This document shows positions 1-8,101 of a stretch of DNA of 64,000 bases, piece by piece. Within the stretch, counting starts at the first letter, position 1, and the number at the start of each line of letters is the position of its first letter. The stretch spans positions 62,001 to 126,000 of the forward strand of contig NZ_PNMA01000001.1 of NCBI RefSeq assembly GCF_013823385.1, given 5' to 3'. This DNA comes from Hyphomonas sp. Lineage in GTDB: Bacteria > Pseudomonadota > Alphaproteobacteria > Caulobacterales > Hyphomonadaceae. Made by a program: the position numbers and the translations under genes. A model generated the notes under the pieces. The model was given only the letters and a program-made list of their open reading frames with translations. It was not told the origin of the DNA and did no database searches.

Positions 1-715
1 CCTCGTCAAGCATAACGGTCCGCTGACAGGCCCGGACACCCCGGTCACGGCGCTTCCCATCGCCTTCCGCGACTTCGCCCCCCTCGAAGAGCTTGAACTC
101 GACCAGTTTGCCGGCCCCGAAGCCCAGGTCGCCGCCCTGTCAGACGACATCGCCTACAATAACCACGACATCGACGACGGCATCGCTGCGGGTCTCTTCA
201 CTGTCGATGATCTCCTGCAACTCCCTGTAGTTGGAGACGTTTTTCGCGGTGTCCGCATGGAATACCGCGATCTGGACGACCGGATGGTGACCTATGAAGC
301 CGTCCGCCGGCTCATCGGCCTGTGGATCAACGATCTTGTGGGCGAGACCCGCGCCCGCGTGAAACGGCTGAAGCCCCAGTCTGCTGCCGAAGTGCGGGCC
401 CTGGGCGAGCCGCTGATCGGCTTCTCCGAGGCGCTCGAAGGCCCCCAGCGGGCCCTGCGGACGTTCCTCTATTCCCGCATGTACAAGCATTACCGTGTCA
501 ACCGGATGCGCTCGAAGGCCAAACGCGTGCTGGCGGACCTGTTCGAGGTGTTCCGGAACGAGCCGCAAACCCTGCCGCCGCCCTGGAATGGCCTTGCCAT
601 CAAGGAAGAAGGCGCCCGCCGCGCGCGCATCGTGTGTGACTACATGGCCGGAATGACCGACACCTACGCCCTGGAGGAGTATCGCCGCCTGTTTGATACG
701 AGCGCGCTTACCTAG
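1..715 (+). CDS. dgt: deoxyguanosinetriphosphate triphosphohydrolase-like protein (C-terminal part)
   Basis: The reading frame is open from the left window edge (first full codon at base 2) to TAG at 713-715, so about 237 C-terminal residues are present and the N-terminus is outside. Family knowledge: dGTPases are HD-domain metalloenzymes that split dNTPs into deoxynucleoside and triphosphate. The fragment begins in KHNGPL and contains ALSDDIAYNNHDIDDGI (about residues 43-59), which matches the metal-binding Asp segment of the family, followed by the helical C-terminal domain. In many alphaproteobacteria dgt is followed by argS and then a SPOR gene. Here the SPOR gene follows directly. Identification is firm; the exact nucleotide substrate is not shown by the sequence. 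Confidence 0.9.
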   Translation, partial: LVKHNGPLTGPDTPVTALPIAFRDFAPLEELELDQFAGPEAQVAALSDDIAYNNHDIDDGIAAGLFTVDDLLQLPVVGDVFRGVRMEYRDLDDRMVTYEAVRRLIGLWINDLVGETRARVKRLKPQSAAEVRALGEPLIGFSEALEGPQRALRTFLYSRMYKHYRVNRMRSKAKRVLADLFEVFRNEPQTLPPPWNGLAIKEEGARRARIVCDYMAGMTDTYALEEYRRLFDTSALT

Positions 716-775
716 CGGGTTTGGGCAGCCGGAAAGGGCATTTCCACCGGGTTAGGGGGCTCTCTTCAACGCTCG

Positions 776-793
776 TTAAGGAAGCTCCCTTAA
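776..793. promoter_or_regulatory. inverted repeat upstream of the SPOR gene
   Basis: TTAAGG and CCTTAA are perfect 6-bp arms around a 6-bp spacer, 37 bases before the SPOR gene start and 60 bases after the dgt stop. The segment is AT-rich compared with its flanks. It could be a regulator site or part of a promoter. The TTAA halves are 10 bp apart, so this is not a standard CtrA box (N7). Function is unproven. Confidence 0.25.
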
Positions 794-830
794 AAATTAA
801 CCTACGCGAATGATTCCAAGGAGTTCTCCC

Positions 831-1649
831 ATGAGCCGATCGGACATGGCAGGCCGTGAAAACCCGTTTGAAGACGACTATCGCGGCTTTGACGTGCGCG
901 AGGACGAAGCCGCGCGTGGGCCCCTGATTCTGACGCTCGCAATCGGCGTGCTGCTGATCTTCGGCGGCGTGGTCTGGAACACCTACCGTCAGGGCGTGCG
1001 CCCCGCCACCGATGGCCTGCCCAGCGTGATTGCCGAGGCCCAGCCCTTCAAGCAGCTGCCCGCAGACCCCGGCGGCAAGCCTGTGAAGTACACCGACAAG
1101 CAGTTCTACGACGCCATGGACGCATCCCAGCGCTCCGAAGCCGATATGAAACTCGCCTCTGCCACCACGCCTGCGGCTGGCGCCCTTGCGGGCGGCCCAC
1201 CGGCAGATCTGCGTCCGGTGCCTGCAGACACCCTGACAGAAGAGACTGTCACCACCGCGCCCGCCCCCCAGCCTCTGCCGGTCACGGATCTGCCTTTGCC
1301 CGGATCTGAGGCCAAGCAACCGATTTCCGCCGTTTCGATCAAGCCGCCAGAGCCCATCGCGCCGCTCTCCTCGCAGGCGCGCTTCACCTTCACCGAATCG
1401 GGCGCTTTCCTGGTTCAGATCGCCGCCCTGCGCTCGGAAGAAGCAGCCGAAACTGCATGGCGGCGCGTGACCTCCTCGGCGCCTGAGCTGTATCATGGTG
1501 CTTCAAAGCGCATTCAGCGGGCAGACCTCGGCTCTGAAGGCGTTTTCTACCGCCTCCGCGTTGGCGCCTTCGCCGAACGCTCGGAAGCGGTCGCCTTCTG
1601 CGAGGCGATCAAGGAAACCGGGGCGAACTGCATCGTGGTGACGGGATAA
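831..1649 (+). CDS. SPOR domain-containing inner-membrane protein
   Basis: 272 residues. A short cytoplasmic N-terminus is followed by one membrane segment (about residues 31-51, LILTLAIGVLLIFGG), a long Pro/Ala-rich periplasmic linker and a C-terminal SPOR domain (about 190-272, starting FLVQIAALRSEEAAE and ending in GANCIVV). SPOR domains bind glycan strands lacking stem peptides at the septum, so a role in cell division or peptidoglycan remodelling is likely. I chose ATG at 831 because AAGGAG at 818-823 lies 7 bases upstream; an ATG at 810 would put that SD inside the gene. It precedes nagZ with a 4-base gap, fitting a cell-wall operon. Confidence 0.88.
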   Translation: MSRSDMAGRENPFEDDYRGFDVREDEAARGPLILTLAIGVLLIFGGVVWNTYRQGVRPATDGLPSVIAEAQPFKQLPADPGGKPVKYTDKQFYDAMDASQRSEADMKLASATTPAAGALAGGPPADLRPVPADTLTEETVTTAPAPQPLPVTDLPLPGSEAKQPISAVSIKPPEPIAPLSSQARFTFTESGAFLVQIAALRSEEAAETAWRRVTSSAPELYHGASKRIQRADLGSEGVFYRLRVGAFAERSEAVAFCEAIKETGANCIVVTG

Positions 1650-1653
1650 ATCG

Positions 1654-2688
1654 GTGAAAGCCTGCATTCTCAGCGTATCGGGTCCGGAGCTGACCCCCGG
1701 CGAAGCTGCGCTCTTTGCGGCTGAGAACCCCTGGGGCGTGATCCTGATGGGCCGCTCCTGCGTGTCGCGAATGCAGGTGCGCAGGCTGGTGGCCGATATC
1801 TGGAATTCCACAGGCCGCGAAACGCTGATCTTCATCGACCAGGAAGGCGGCCGCGTTGCCCGCCTGAAGGCGCCCGAATGGCCGTTCTTTCCGCGCGGGG
1901 CCGATTATGCGGCGCTGTATCAGCAGGACCAGGCCCTCGGCCGCGAAGCCACCTGGCTCGGCCACCGGCTGATCGCTTCGGAACTGGCGGCCCTGTCGAT
2001 CCATGCCGATTGCTCCCCGGTCGTCGACCTGCCGGTTCCCGGCGCGCATGATGTGATCGGCGACCGCGCCTTCGGCACTGAGCCTGAACAGGCCGCAGAT
2101 CTCGCCCGCGCCGCCCTTGATGGCCTCACGGCTGGCGGCGTTGCCGGCGTCATCAAGCACATTCCCGGCCATGGCCGGTCCGTCGCCGACAGCCATCTGG
2201 AACTCCCCCGCGTCGCCGCCGGCCAGAACGAACTCGCCAAGGATTTCGACGCTTTCGCCCGCGTCGCCGATGCGCCAATGGCGATGACGGCGCATATCGC
2301 CTATGAAGCCTACGATCCCGGCAAGGCCGCTACCGTCTCGAAGATCATGATTCAGGACATCATCCGCGGCCGAATCGGCTTTGATGGCCTCCTGATGACG
2401 GATGATCTGGGGATGAAGGCATTGGGCGGGACCCTGACCGAGCGCGCAGACGCCTCCATCGCAGCGGGCTGCGATGTGCTGCTGCATTGTTCCGGCTTCC
2501 TGAAGGAGGCTGACGCCATACTCGCCGAGATGACCGAAGTGGCCAAAGCGGCGCCGCATCTTTCCGGTAAGGCCGCTATCCGCGCCGCAGCTGCGGACGC
2601 CATCGCCAGCAAGGCCCAGCCTTTCGAGCCCGCGCCTGCCTGGAAGCGGTTCCATGAGCTGATCCCCCCGCCGGGAGCCATGGCATGA
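1654..2688 (+). CDS. nagZ: beta-N-acetylhexosaminidase (GH3)
   Basis: 344 residues, usual NagZ length, starting at GTG. NagZ removes N-acetylglucosamine from 1,6-anhydro muropeptides during peptidoglycan recycling in the cytoplasm. Visible motifs are FIDQEGGRVARL (60-71), KHIPGHG with DSH (168-174 and 179-181, the GH3 acid/base loop) and MTDDLGM (248-254, containing the nucleophile Asp). The family normally shows KHFPGHG; here Phe is Ile. There is no signal peptide, as expected. The stop overlaps the scpA start (ATGA), indicating translational coupling. The order SPOR-nagZ-scpA-scpB is typical of alphaproteobacteria. Confidence 0.95.
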   Translation: MKACILSVSGPELTPGEAALFAAENPWGVILMGRSCVSRMQVRRLVADIWNSTGRETLIFIDQEGGRVARLKAPEWPFFPRGADYAALYQQDQALGREATWLGHRLIASELAALSIHADCSPVVDLPVPGAHDVIGDRAFGTEPEQAADLARAALDGLTAGGVAGVIKHIPGHGRSVADSHLELPRVAAGQNELAKDFDAFARVADAPMAMTAHIAYEAYDPGKAATVSKIMIQDIIRGRIGFDGLLMTDDLGMKALGGTLTERADASIAAGCDVLLHCSGFLKEADAILAEMTEVAKAAPHLSGKAAIRAAAADAIASKAQPFEPAPAWKRFHELIPPPGAMA

Positions 2689-3518
2689 GCAGCGACACGA
2701 TCTCCATTGATGCCCTGTCTGCCGGGGCCGAAGACGCCGAAGGCGTCAACATCTTCAATGTCGAGATCGGCGGCTATGAAGGCCCGCTCCACCTGCTGCT
2801 GGAACTCGCCCGCCGCCAGAAGGTGAACCTGCTGCAGATTTCCATGCTGCGCCTCGCCGAGCAGTATCTCGCTTTTGTCGAGGATGCGCGCACCAAGCGG
2901 ATCGACATTGCGGCAGACTATCTGCTGATGGCCTCCTGGCTTGCCTTCATGAAGTCGCGCCTGCTGCTGCCAAAGCCTGAAGCGCTCGAAGAAGACGAAC
3001 CCACCGGCGAGGAAATGGCCGCGCGCCTTGCCTTCCGTCTGAAACGCCTCGACGCGATGCGTCAGGCTGTGCGCGAGCTTGAGGCTGGCCCGGTGCTCGA
3101 CCGCGTCGTGTTCCTGCGTGGCGAAACCGAGCAGCCCAAGGTTGTGAAGCACACCGAATACACCGCCTCGCTCTATGATCTCTCCACGGCGCTCGGCACC
3201 ATCCGGGACCGCCGCGAGAAGGAACGCCCCCACCGGATCGAGCAACAGCTGGTTCTGCCCCTGGAACAGGCGCGCACCACGCTGCGCGGCCTGCGCGAAC
3301 AGCTCGACCAGTGGGCAAGCCTCGCCGACATCCGCACCGCGATGACCGACATCAACCCCGAAGTGCCCGAACGCTCCGTGACTGCCAGCGTCTTCTCTGC
3401 TGCGCTGGAGCTGACGCGCGACGGGGAAGTGGACCTGCGCCAGGACACCCATTTCGCGCCGATCTATATGCGCCGCGTCGCTGCCCGCCCGCCGGAGCTG
3501 GCCAAGGCGACAGCGTGA
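2685..3518 (+). CDS. scpA: segregation and condensation protein A
   Basis: 277 residues, normal for the ScpA kleisin. ScpA bridges SMC heads and binds ScpB in the bacterial condensin that organises and segregates the chromosome. The N-terminal domain is visible as GGYEGPLHLLLELARRQKV (about 27-45), followed by the helical segment DYLLMASWLAFMKSRLLLP. The acidic linker and C-terminal winged-helix follow. The start overlaps the nagZ stop by 4 bases, and scpB begins about 10 bases after the stop, so the three genes are probably one operon. Confidence 0.96.
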   Translation: MSSDTISIDALSAGAEDAEGVNIFNVEIGGYEGPLHLLLELARRQKVNLLQISMLRLAEQYLAFVEDARTKRIDIAADYLLMASWLAFMKSRLLLPKPEALEEDEPTGEEMAARLAFRLKRLDAMRQAVRELEAGPVLDRVVFLRGETEQPKVVKHTEYTASLYDLSTALGTIRDRREKERPHRIEQQLVLPLEQARTTLRGLREQLDQWASLADIRTAMTDINPEVPERSVTASVFSAALELTRDGEVDLRQDTHFAPIYMRRVAARPPELAKATA

Positions 3519-3528
3519 GGTGGCCGCG

Positions 3529-4512
3529 ATGACCGATGACATCGTGCATAATCAAGGTATGGATGATCCGCAGGCAGAGTTTCCTGGCCTGACGACGCCT
3601 GCCTTTGAAGGCACCCGCGAAGAACGCCTCGCCGAAGGCGTGCGCCGGGCGGAAGCCGTGCTGTTTGCCGCTGGCCAGCCGCTCTCGGCAGAGCAGGTGG
3701 CGCAGGTGCTGCCGCAGGGCATTGAGGCCGGCGAGGTGCTGATGACGCTGCGCGGCATGTATGCCAAGCGCGGCGTGAACCTGGTCGAGGTGGCTGGCAA
3801 ATGGCGCTTCCAGACGGCGCAGGATCTTTCCTGGCTGTTCGTGGAGGAACGCCAGGTTCAGAAAAAGCTCGGCCAGGCGGCGATGGAAACCCTTGCCATC
3901 ATCGCCTATGGCCAGCCGGTCACCCGTGCTGAAATTGAAGCGGTCCGCGGTGTGGCCGTTGCCAAGACCGTGATCGACACGCTGCTGGAAACCGGCTGGG
4001 TACGCACGCGCGGGCGCCGCAAAACGCCTGGCCTGCCGATCTGCTATGGCACGACCGACAAGTTCCTTGAGCATTTCGGCCTTGAAAGCCTCGACACGCT
4101 GCCCGGCAAGGCAGACCTTGAAGCCGAAGGCCTGCTCTCGGACGTCATCCCCTCCGGCTTCCAGATGCCGGACGAAGAAGCGCTGACCGAAGATGATGTG
4201 CTCATCAATGATCTGGGTGAACTGGCAGACACCGAATCCTTCGTCACGGACTATGTGACGGAAGAGGATGAAGCGGACAGCAATGCTCCGCCAGCGGAGG
4301 GTGTTTCTTCCTCTGTGCCTGAGGCTTCCGAAGAAGACGAGTTTGAAGAAGATGGCGCCGTCAGCGTGTTCGCCTATACGCGCGCGCCAGAGCGCACGCA
4401 GGCAGAGGTCGATGAGTTCGACGGCGCAGACATCAAGGCGGCCGTGATGCGCCTGCGCAAGGAAACGCGCGTGCCGCAGCAGCCCATGGATACCTGGCGC
4501 GACGACGAGTAG
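3529..4512 (+). CDS. scpB: segregation and condensation protein B with long acidic C-terminal tail
   Basis: 327 residues from ATG 3529; GTG 3520 is a possible earlier start, but GAGG at 3517-3520 is better placed for 3529. The two winged-helix domains of ScpB are clear (RRAEAVLFAAGQPLS; AMETLAIIAYGQPVTRAEIE; VRTRGRRKTPGLPICYGTT). ScpB dimers bind ScpA and support SMC loading. Typical ScpB proteins are about 180-240 residues. Here about 100 residues of mostly acidic, probably disordered sequence follow (EEDEADSN, EASEEDEFEEDG) and end in a short basic segment. Long acidic tails occur in some alphaproteobacterial ScpB proteins; their role is unknown. Confidence 0.94.
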   Translation: MTDDIVHNQGMDDPQAEFPGLTTPAFEGTREERLAEGVRRAEAVLFAAGQPLSAEQVAQVLPQGIEAGEVLMTLRGMYAKRGVNLVEVAGKWRFQTAQDLSWLFVEERQVQKKLGQAAMETLAIIAYGQPVTRAEIEAVRGVAVAKTVIDTLLETGWVRTRGRRKTPGLPICYGTTDKFLEHFGLESLDTLPGKADLEAEGLLSDVIPSGFQMPDEEALTEDDVLINDLGELADTESFVTDYVTEEDEADSNAPPAEGVSSSVPEASEEDEFEEDGAVSVFAYTRAPERTQAEVDEFDGADIKAAVMRLRKETRVPQQPMDTWRDDE

Positions 4513-4536
4513 CGCAGGCCTGAAAGGAACCTTTCT

Positions 4537-5241
4537 GTGACGGCCTGCGGTGACCTGCCTGTCGATGTGTGGACCTGGAATCTCGATATTGATGAGGCTT
4601 TGGCGGTCAGGCTTTCTGCCTGGCTGACCGAAGAGGAGCGCAAGCGCGCCAGCGCCTTTATTACGCCGCAGCTCCAGCGCCGCTGGATTGCCGCGCGGGC
4701 AGGCATGCGGGGCATTCTTGCGTCGGTGCTGGGCGTCTCGCCGCAGGCACCCGTCTTTGTGCTTGGTCCTCATGGCCGGCCTGAACTGGCGGGCGCAGAT
4801 AGTCCGTTCTCGTTCAATCTCAGCCATAGCGACTCTCTCGCGGCCTTTGCTGTCAGCGAAGCCGTTGTCGGTGTCGATGTTGAGGAGATCAAGGCGCTGC
4901 CCGAGGGGGTCGCCGGCATGGTGTTCTCAAAGCCTGAAATCGCGGCGCTGGAGGCAGAGACAGGAGGCGCTCGCGCGCGGGCTTTCTATCGCTACTGGAC
5001 GGCTAAGGAGGCGGTCCTCAAGGCGCTCGGCACCGGGCTTTCCGTCTCCGGACGAAGCTTCACCATCGACATCTCCCGGCCAGAAGTGCCGCGCCTGGTT
5101 TCGGCTGACTGGAAAGATGAGGACACCCAGGCCTGGCAACTTTCCGCCTTTCATCCGGCAGACGGGTTTGCAGGCGCGGTTGCCGTCAGAACGCAAAGGT
5201 CCCTGCGCCTTAACTTTAAGACCTGGACTTTCGGGGAATAG
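4537..5241 (+). CDS. 4'-phosphopantetheinyl transferase (Sfp type)
   Basis: 234 residues from GTG with AAAGGA 8 bases upstream. The enzyme moves phosphopantetheine from CoA to a conserved Ser of carrier proteins. Sfp-family signatures are present: NLSHSD (94-99), VGVDVEEI (111-118, Mg-binding Asp/Glu) and FYRYWTAKEAVLKALGTG (150-167). The length fits the Sfp group, not the shorter AcpS group. It follows scpB by 24 bases on the same strand. No carrier protein or NRPS/PKS is in the window, so the natural substrate is open. Confidence 0.92.
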   Translation: MTACGDLPVDVWTWNLDIDEALAVRLSAWLTEEERKRASAFITPQLQRRWIAARAGMRGILASVLGVSPQAPVFVLGPHGRPELAGADSPFSFNLSHSDSLAAFAVSEAVVGVDVEEIKALPEGVAGMVFSKPEIAALEAETGGARARAFYRYWTAKEAVLKALGTGLSVSGRSFTIDISRPEVPRLVSADWKDEDTQAWQLSAFHPADGFAGAVAVRTQRSLRLNFKTWTFGE

Positions 5242-5250
5242 CGCTCCGGT

Positions 5251-5874
5251 TCAGGCGTCAGGGGGCGGAAACCGAAACCGCATCGGGCTGTCATAATCCG
5301 TGCGGATTTCTTCCTCGCGTGTGCCGCCGCCAATATTGTGAATATAGAGGGCGCGCTCCGTCAGCGGATCATACCCTGAGAAGATCGCGATATGGGGCAG
5401 GCGCCCGCCAAGGCGCATCGTCACCAGATCACCGGCCTGCCAGTCTTCCCGCCGCCCCGGCGCCTCGCGTTTCAGGCCCTGCCGCGTAAAATAGCGCTCA
5501 AGATTGGGCACGCGGCGATGGTCGATGTTCCGGTCGGCGCGGGAAAGGCCCCATGTCTTGGGATAGCTGGAAAAGTTCGCTTTCATGTCCAGATGGACCA
5601 GCTGCTGCAGGTCCATATCGAACGCGTCGCGATAGGCGCGGATGACAACATCCGTACACACGCCGGTCTCGCGGGACACGTCTCCGCCGGGATAATCCAG
5701 CGTCACATAGGCAGGGTCATATCCGGTCGTCACGCCGATCTGGGTGCGGGCGGCGCGCAGCAGTCTCGCCGTCCATTCGGGCGCCGTCCGGGGCGGCGCC
5801 GGTGTGGCAAAGCCCATCGAAGGCAGGAAGGGTAGGGCAAGGCCCGTGGCCAGAAGGGCGCGGCGCGTGATCAT
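5251..5874 (-). CDS. DUF1287 family exported protein
   Basis: 207 residues. The N-terminus MITRRALLATGLALPFLPSM has a twin-arginine-like basic start and a hydrophobic core, so export is likely. The DUF1287 core is recognised by RAARTQIGVTTGYDPAYV, ETGVCTDVVIRAYRDAF (conserved Cys-Thr-Asp), HRRVPNLERYF and LPHIAIFSG (conserved His). The Cys/His arrangement resembles NlpC/P60-like hydrolases; this is inference and no substrate is known. I chose ATG at 5874, which starts the signal peptide; the frame upstream does not look coding. It ends 10 bases after the converging transferase gene. Confidence 0.82.
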   Translation of the reverse strand: MITRRALLATGLALPFLPSMGFATPAPPRTAPEWTARLLRAARTQIGVTTGYDPAYVTLDYPGGDVSRETGVCTDVVIRAYRDAFDMDLQQLVHLDMKANFSSYPKTWGLSRADRNIDHRRVPNLERYFTRQGLKREAPGRREDWQAGDLVTMRLGGRLPHIAIFSGYDPLTERALYIHNIGGGTREEEIRTDYDSPMRFRFPPPDA

Positions 5875-5923
5875 GATACGGATCAAACCGCGCCCTTGCG
5901 GCAGGATTTGGGCAGCCTTGAGG

Positions 5924-6595
5924 CTAGAAGCCGCGGAACTCGGCGATTTCCTCCAGCGGCGCGCGCTCGGCGCGCAGCGTGTTGGCCTTTTCGTTCGGGT
6001 CCGGCTTGCCGACGGCAACCCCGCACCAGACCATCTCCGTCGGGCCAAGACCGAAATGTTCCTTCAGCGTGGGCCGCAGGATGCCCCAGCATTCCTGGAA
6101 ACAGGTGCCCCAGCCGCGTTCCTCGGCCAGCAGGGCGAGGGTCTGCAGATACATCCCCGCATGTCCCCACTGGCCATGGCCCATCCGCTCGTCGATGACG
6201 AGAAACACAGCCACCGGCGCGCCGAAGAAGCGGAAATTATTGGCAAACCAGCGCAGGCGCCCGGCCTTGTCCTCGCGCGGGATTTCAAGCGCTTCATACA
6301 GCATCTCGCCCACGCGGCGGCGGCGGGCTTCATGCGGCTCCCACAGGCCCTTGGGATAGATCGGCCGGTCGGTCGGCTCGCCCGCCGGATTGGCGGCGAG
6401 CTTCGCCTGCGCAATCTCGATCACCTTGTCCTTCTCCGCGCCGGTCACCACGATAACGCGCCAGGGCTGGGTATTGCCGCCCGAAGGCGCGCGCTGGCCG
6501 GTCGTCAGCCAGGCTTTGACTTCTTCCAGCGGCAGGGGATCGGGCAGAAACCCGCGCGTTGAAATCCGCTGCTCGACGGCTTGGGTAACGTCCAT
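5924..6595 (-). CDS. nitroreductase family protein
   Basis: 223 residues, usual for the FMN-dependent nitroreductase fold. The N-terminal family motif is visible (VEQRISTRGFLPDPLP, APSGGNTQPWRVIVV at about 37-51), along with the flavin-binding segment near EERGWGTCFQEC and a C-terminal GVAVGKPDPNEKANTLRAER. Such enzymes use NAD(P)H to reduce nitro groups, quinones or enones. The gene lies 63 bases behind the CYP153 gene on the same strand, but a terminator-like palindrome separates them. The only Shine-Dalgarno, AGGAGG, sits inside that palindrome. Physiological substrate unknown. Confidence 0.9.
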   Translation of the reverse strand: MDVTQAVEQRISTRGFLPDPLPLEEVKAWLTTGQRAPSGGNTQPWRVIVVTGAEKDKVIEIAQAKLAANPAGEPTDRPIYPKGLWEPHEARRRRVGEMLYEALEIPREDKAGRLRWFANNFRFFGAPVAVFLVIDERMGHGQWGHAGMYLQTLALLAEERGWGTCFQECWGILRPTLKEHFGLGPTEMVWCGVAVGKPDPNEKANTLRAERAPLEEIAEFRGF

Positions 6596-6596
6596 G

Positions 6597-6627
6597 AAAA
6601 AAACCTCCTGTCAGATCTGACAGGAGG
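6597..6627 (-). terminator. perfect palindrome with T-run: P450 terminator that contains the next gene's SD
   Basis: Bases 6604-6627 are a perfect 24-bp palindrome: arm CCTCCTGTCA, centre GATC, arm TGACAGGAGG. On the minus strand it follows the P450 stop by 31 bases and is followed at once by seven T, a textbook intrinsic terminator. The last six stem bases, AGGAGG, are also the only Shine-Dalgarno for the nitroreductase ATG at 6595. Read-through mRNA would therefore have the RBS locked in a stem. An alternative is a regulator operator. Confidence 0.75.
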
Positions 6628-6658
6628 TCTAATCAGGTGCCGTGGCGGTCGCCAAGCC

Positions 6659-7990
6659 TTACTTCGGGTGAAGCACGACCGGCATCCAGGTATAGCCCTT
6701 CACAAAGGCGTTCTGGTTGAGCGAGGGTTCGGCCAGCACTTCAACATGCTCGAACCGCTCCATGATCTCTTCCCAGAGGATGCGCAGCTGGAGTTCGGCC
6801 AGGCGGTTGCCGACGCAGCGATGGATGCCGAAGCCGAAGGAGATGTGGCGGCGGGCTTCGGGGCGATCCGCGATAAACTCGTTCGGCTTGTCCCAGAAAC
6901 GCTCATCCCGGTTGGCCGAGGCATACCACATGGCAACCTGGTCGCCCTTCTTGATGGTCTTGCCGTGCATCTCGACGTCTTCCAGCGCGGTGCGGCGCAT
7001 GTAGGCGAGCGGCGTCTGCCAGCGGATCGTCTCCGAAACCATGTTCGGAATGATCGACGGATCGGCCTTCAGCTTCTCATACTCTTTCGGGAACTTGTTG
7101 AGCGCATAGACCGACGCCGTCATCGAGTTGCGGGTCGTGTCGTTGCCGCCCACGATCAGCAGGATGACGTTGCCGAGCAGTTCCATCGGCGTCATGTCCT
7201 TGGTCTTCTCGCCATGGGCGAGCAGGCTCATCAGGTCGGCTTTCTGCGGCTGTTGCTGGCGCTCCTGGAAAATGCCCATGAACGTCATCAGACAGTTCAT
7301 CATGGTCGCCTTCCACTCCTCCTCACCGCCGGGGCAGATGTCGGGATTGTGCATGCCGGTGGCCACATCCGACCAATGGGTCAGGTCACGGCGGCGCTCG
7401 AACGGATAGTCGAACAGCGTGGCCAGCATCATCGTCGTCAGCTCGACCGAAACCTTGTCCACCCAGTCGAAGGGCTCGTTGACGGGCAGGCTGTCGAGCA
7501 GGCCCTGCGTGCGCGAGCGGATCAGGGGTTCGTAGACTTTCAGCATGTCCGGCGCGACAGCCGGCTGCACGGTCTTGCGCTGTTCGGAATGGCGCGGCTC
7601 GTCCATGGCGATGAACATCGGCATTTCGAAATCGCTGATCGGCTCGCCCAGCGTGATGCCGCCATATTCCCAGCTGGAGGAGAAGCGTTTGTGATCGGTG
7701 TCGATCGCCATCACGTCTTCATAGCGGGTGATCGACCAGAACGGGCCGGGGAAGCTGTCCGGGCAGTAATGCACCGGGTCTTCATTGCGCAGGCGCTCAA
7801 ACCGGTCCCAGTATTTGCCCTGGCGCCACAGCTCGCCATCGATCAGATCGAGGGTCGCCAGATCAATCTCCGAAGCAGGCGGGATCTCGGCGCCAAAGCG
7901 GTAATTGTGCGGGTGGAGCGGTTCGCGCTCCGTCACCTTCGGGCGCTGAAGCGCCGGGTGATTGACGAAAGAAACGGTGTCGGCGGCCAT
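6659..7990 (-). CDS. cytochrome P450, CYP153 family (alkane/fatty-acid terminal hydroxylase)
   Basis: 443 residues from ATG 7990, which has GGAGG 7 bases upstream; the longer upstream frame lacks one. P450 landmarks: I-helix LIVGGNDTTRNSM (278-290), ExxR in ETIRW (320-324), and haem loop FGFGIHRCVG (385-394, Cys392). The strings IIPNMVSETIRWQTPLAYM and RHISFGFGIHRCVGNRLAE closely match what I know of CYP153A enzymes, which hydroxylate the terminal carbon of alkanes, alcohols or fatty acids. No membrane anchor is seen, as is normal for this soluble bacterial family. The usual neighbours, ferredoxin and ferredoxin reductase, are absent from the window, so redox partners must be elsewhere. Confidence 0.92.
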   Translation of the reverse strand: MAADTVSFVNHPALQRPKVTEREPLHPHNYRFGAEIPPASEIDLATLDLIDGELWRQGKYWDRFERLRNEDPVHYCPDSFPGPFWSITRYEDVMAIDTDHKRFSSSWEYGGITLGEPISDFEMPMFIAMDEPRHSEQRKTVQPAVAPDMLKVYEPLIRSRTQGLLDSLPVNEPFDWVDKVSVELTTMMLATLFDYPFERRRDLTHWSDVATGMHNPDICPGGEEEWKATMMNCLMTFMGIFQERQQQPQKADLMSLLAHGEKTKDMTPMELLGNVILLIVGGNDTTRNSMTASVYALNKFPKEYEKLKADPSIIPNMVSETIRWQTPLAYMRRTALEDVEMHGKTIKKGDQVAMWYASANRDERFWDKPNEFIADRPEARRHISFGFGIHRCVGNRLAELQLRILWEEIMERFEHVEVLAEPSLNQNAFVKGYTWMPVVLHPK

Positions 7991-8066
7991 ATTCAATCCT
8001 CCAGGAAACCCACCCTCTTGGCGGGGCGTATCGCGTCGCTGGGGAAGTTTTAACACAGGCTTTTTG

Positions 8067-8096
8067 AAAAAACCATGACGCTTGCGTCATTTTTTT
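8067..8096 (-). terminator. intrinsic terminator of the DUF2244 gene
   Basis: ATGACGC / GCGTCAT (8075-8081 and 8084-8090) form a 7-bp stem with a 2-base centre, flanked by A6 on one side and T7 on the other. On the minus strand it lies 6 bases after the DUF2244 stop and runs into a T-run, and it could also work in the other direction. It lies about 85 bases upstream of the P450 start, so an operator role is a less likely alternative. Confidence 0.65.
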
Positions 8097-8101
8097 GAGT
8101 T

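Noticed and set aside
3352-4827. 491-residue open frame on the minus strand over scpA, scpB and the Sfp gene
   Set aside because: It runs opposite three well-identified genes with codon bias on the other strand; no motif.
6581-8053. 490-residue plus-strand frame opposite the P450
   Set aside because: Antisense shadow of the P450 gene, whose ExxR and haem motifs are intact on the other strand.
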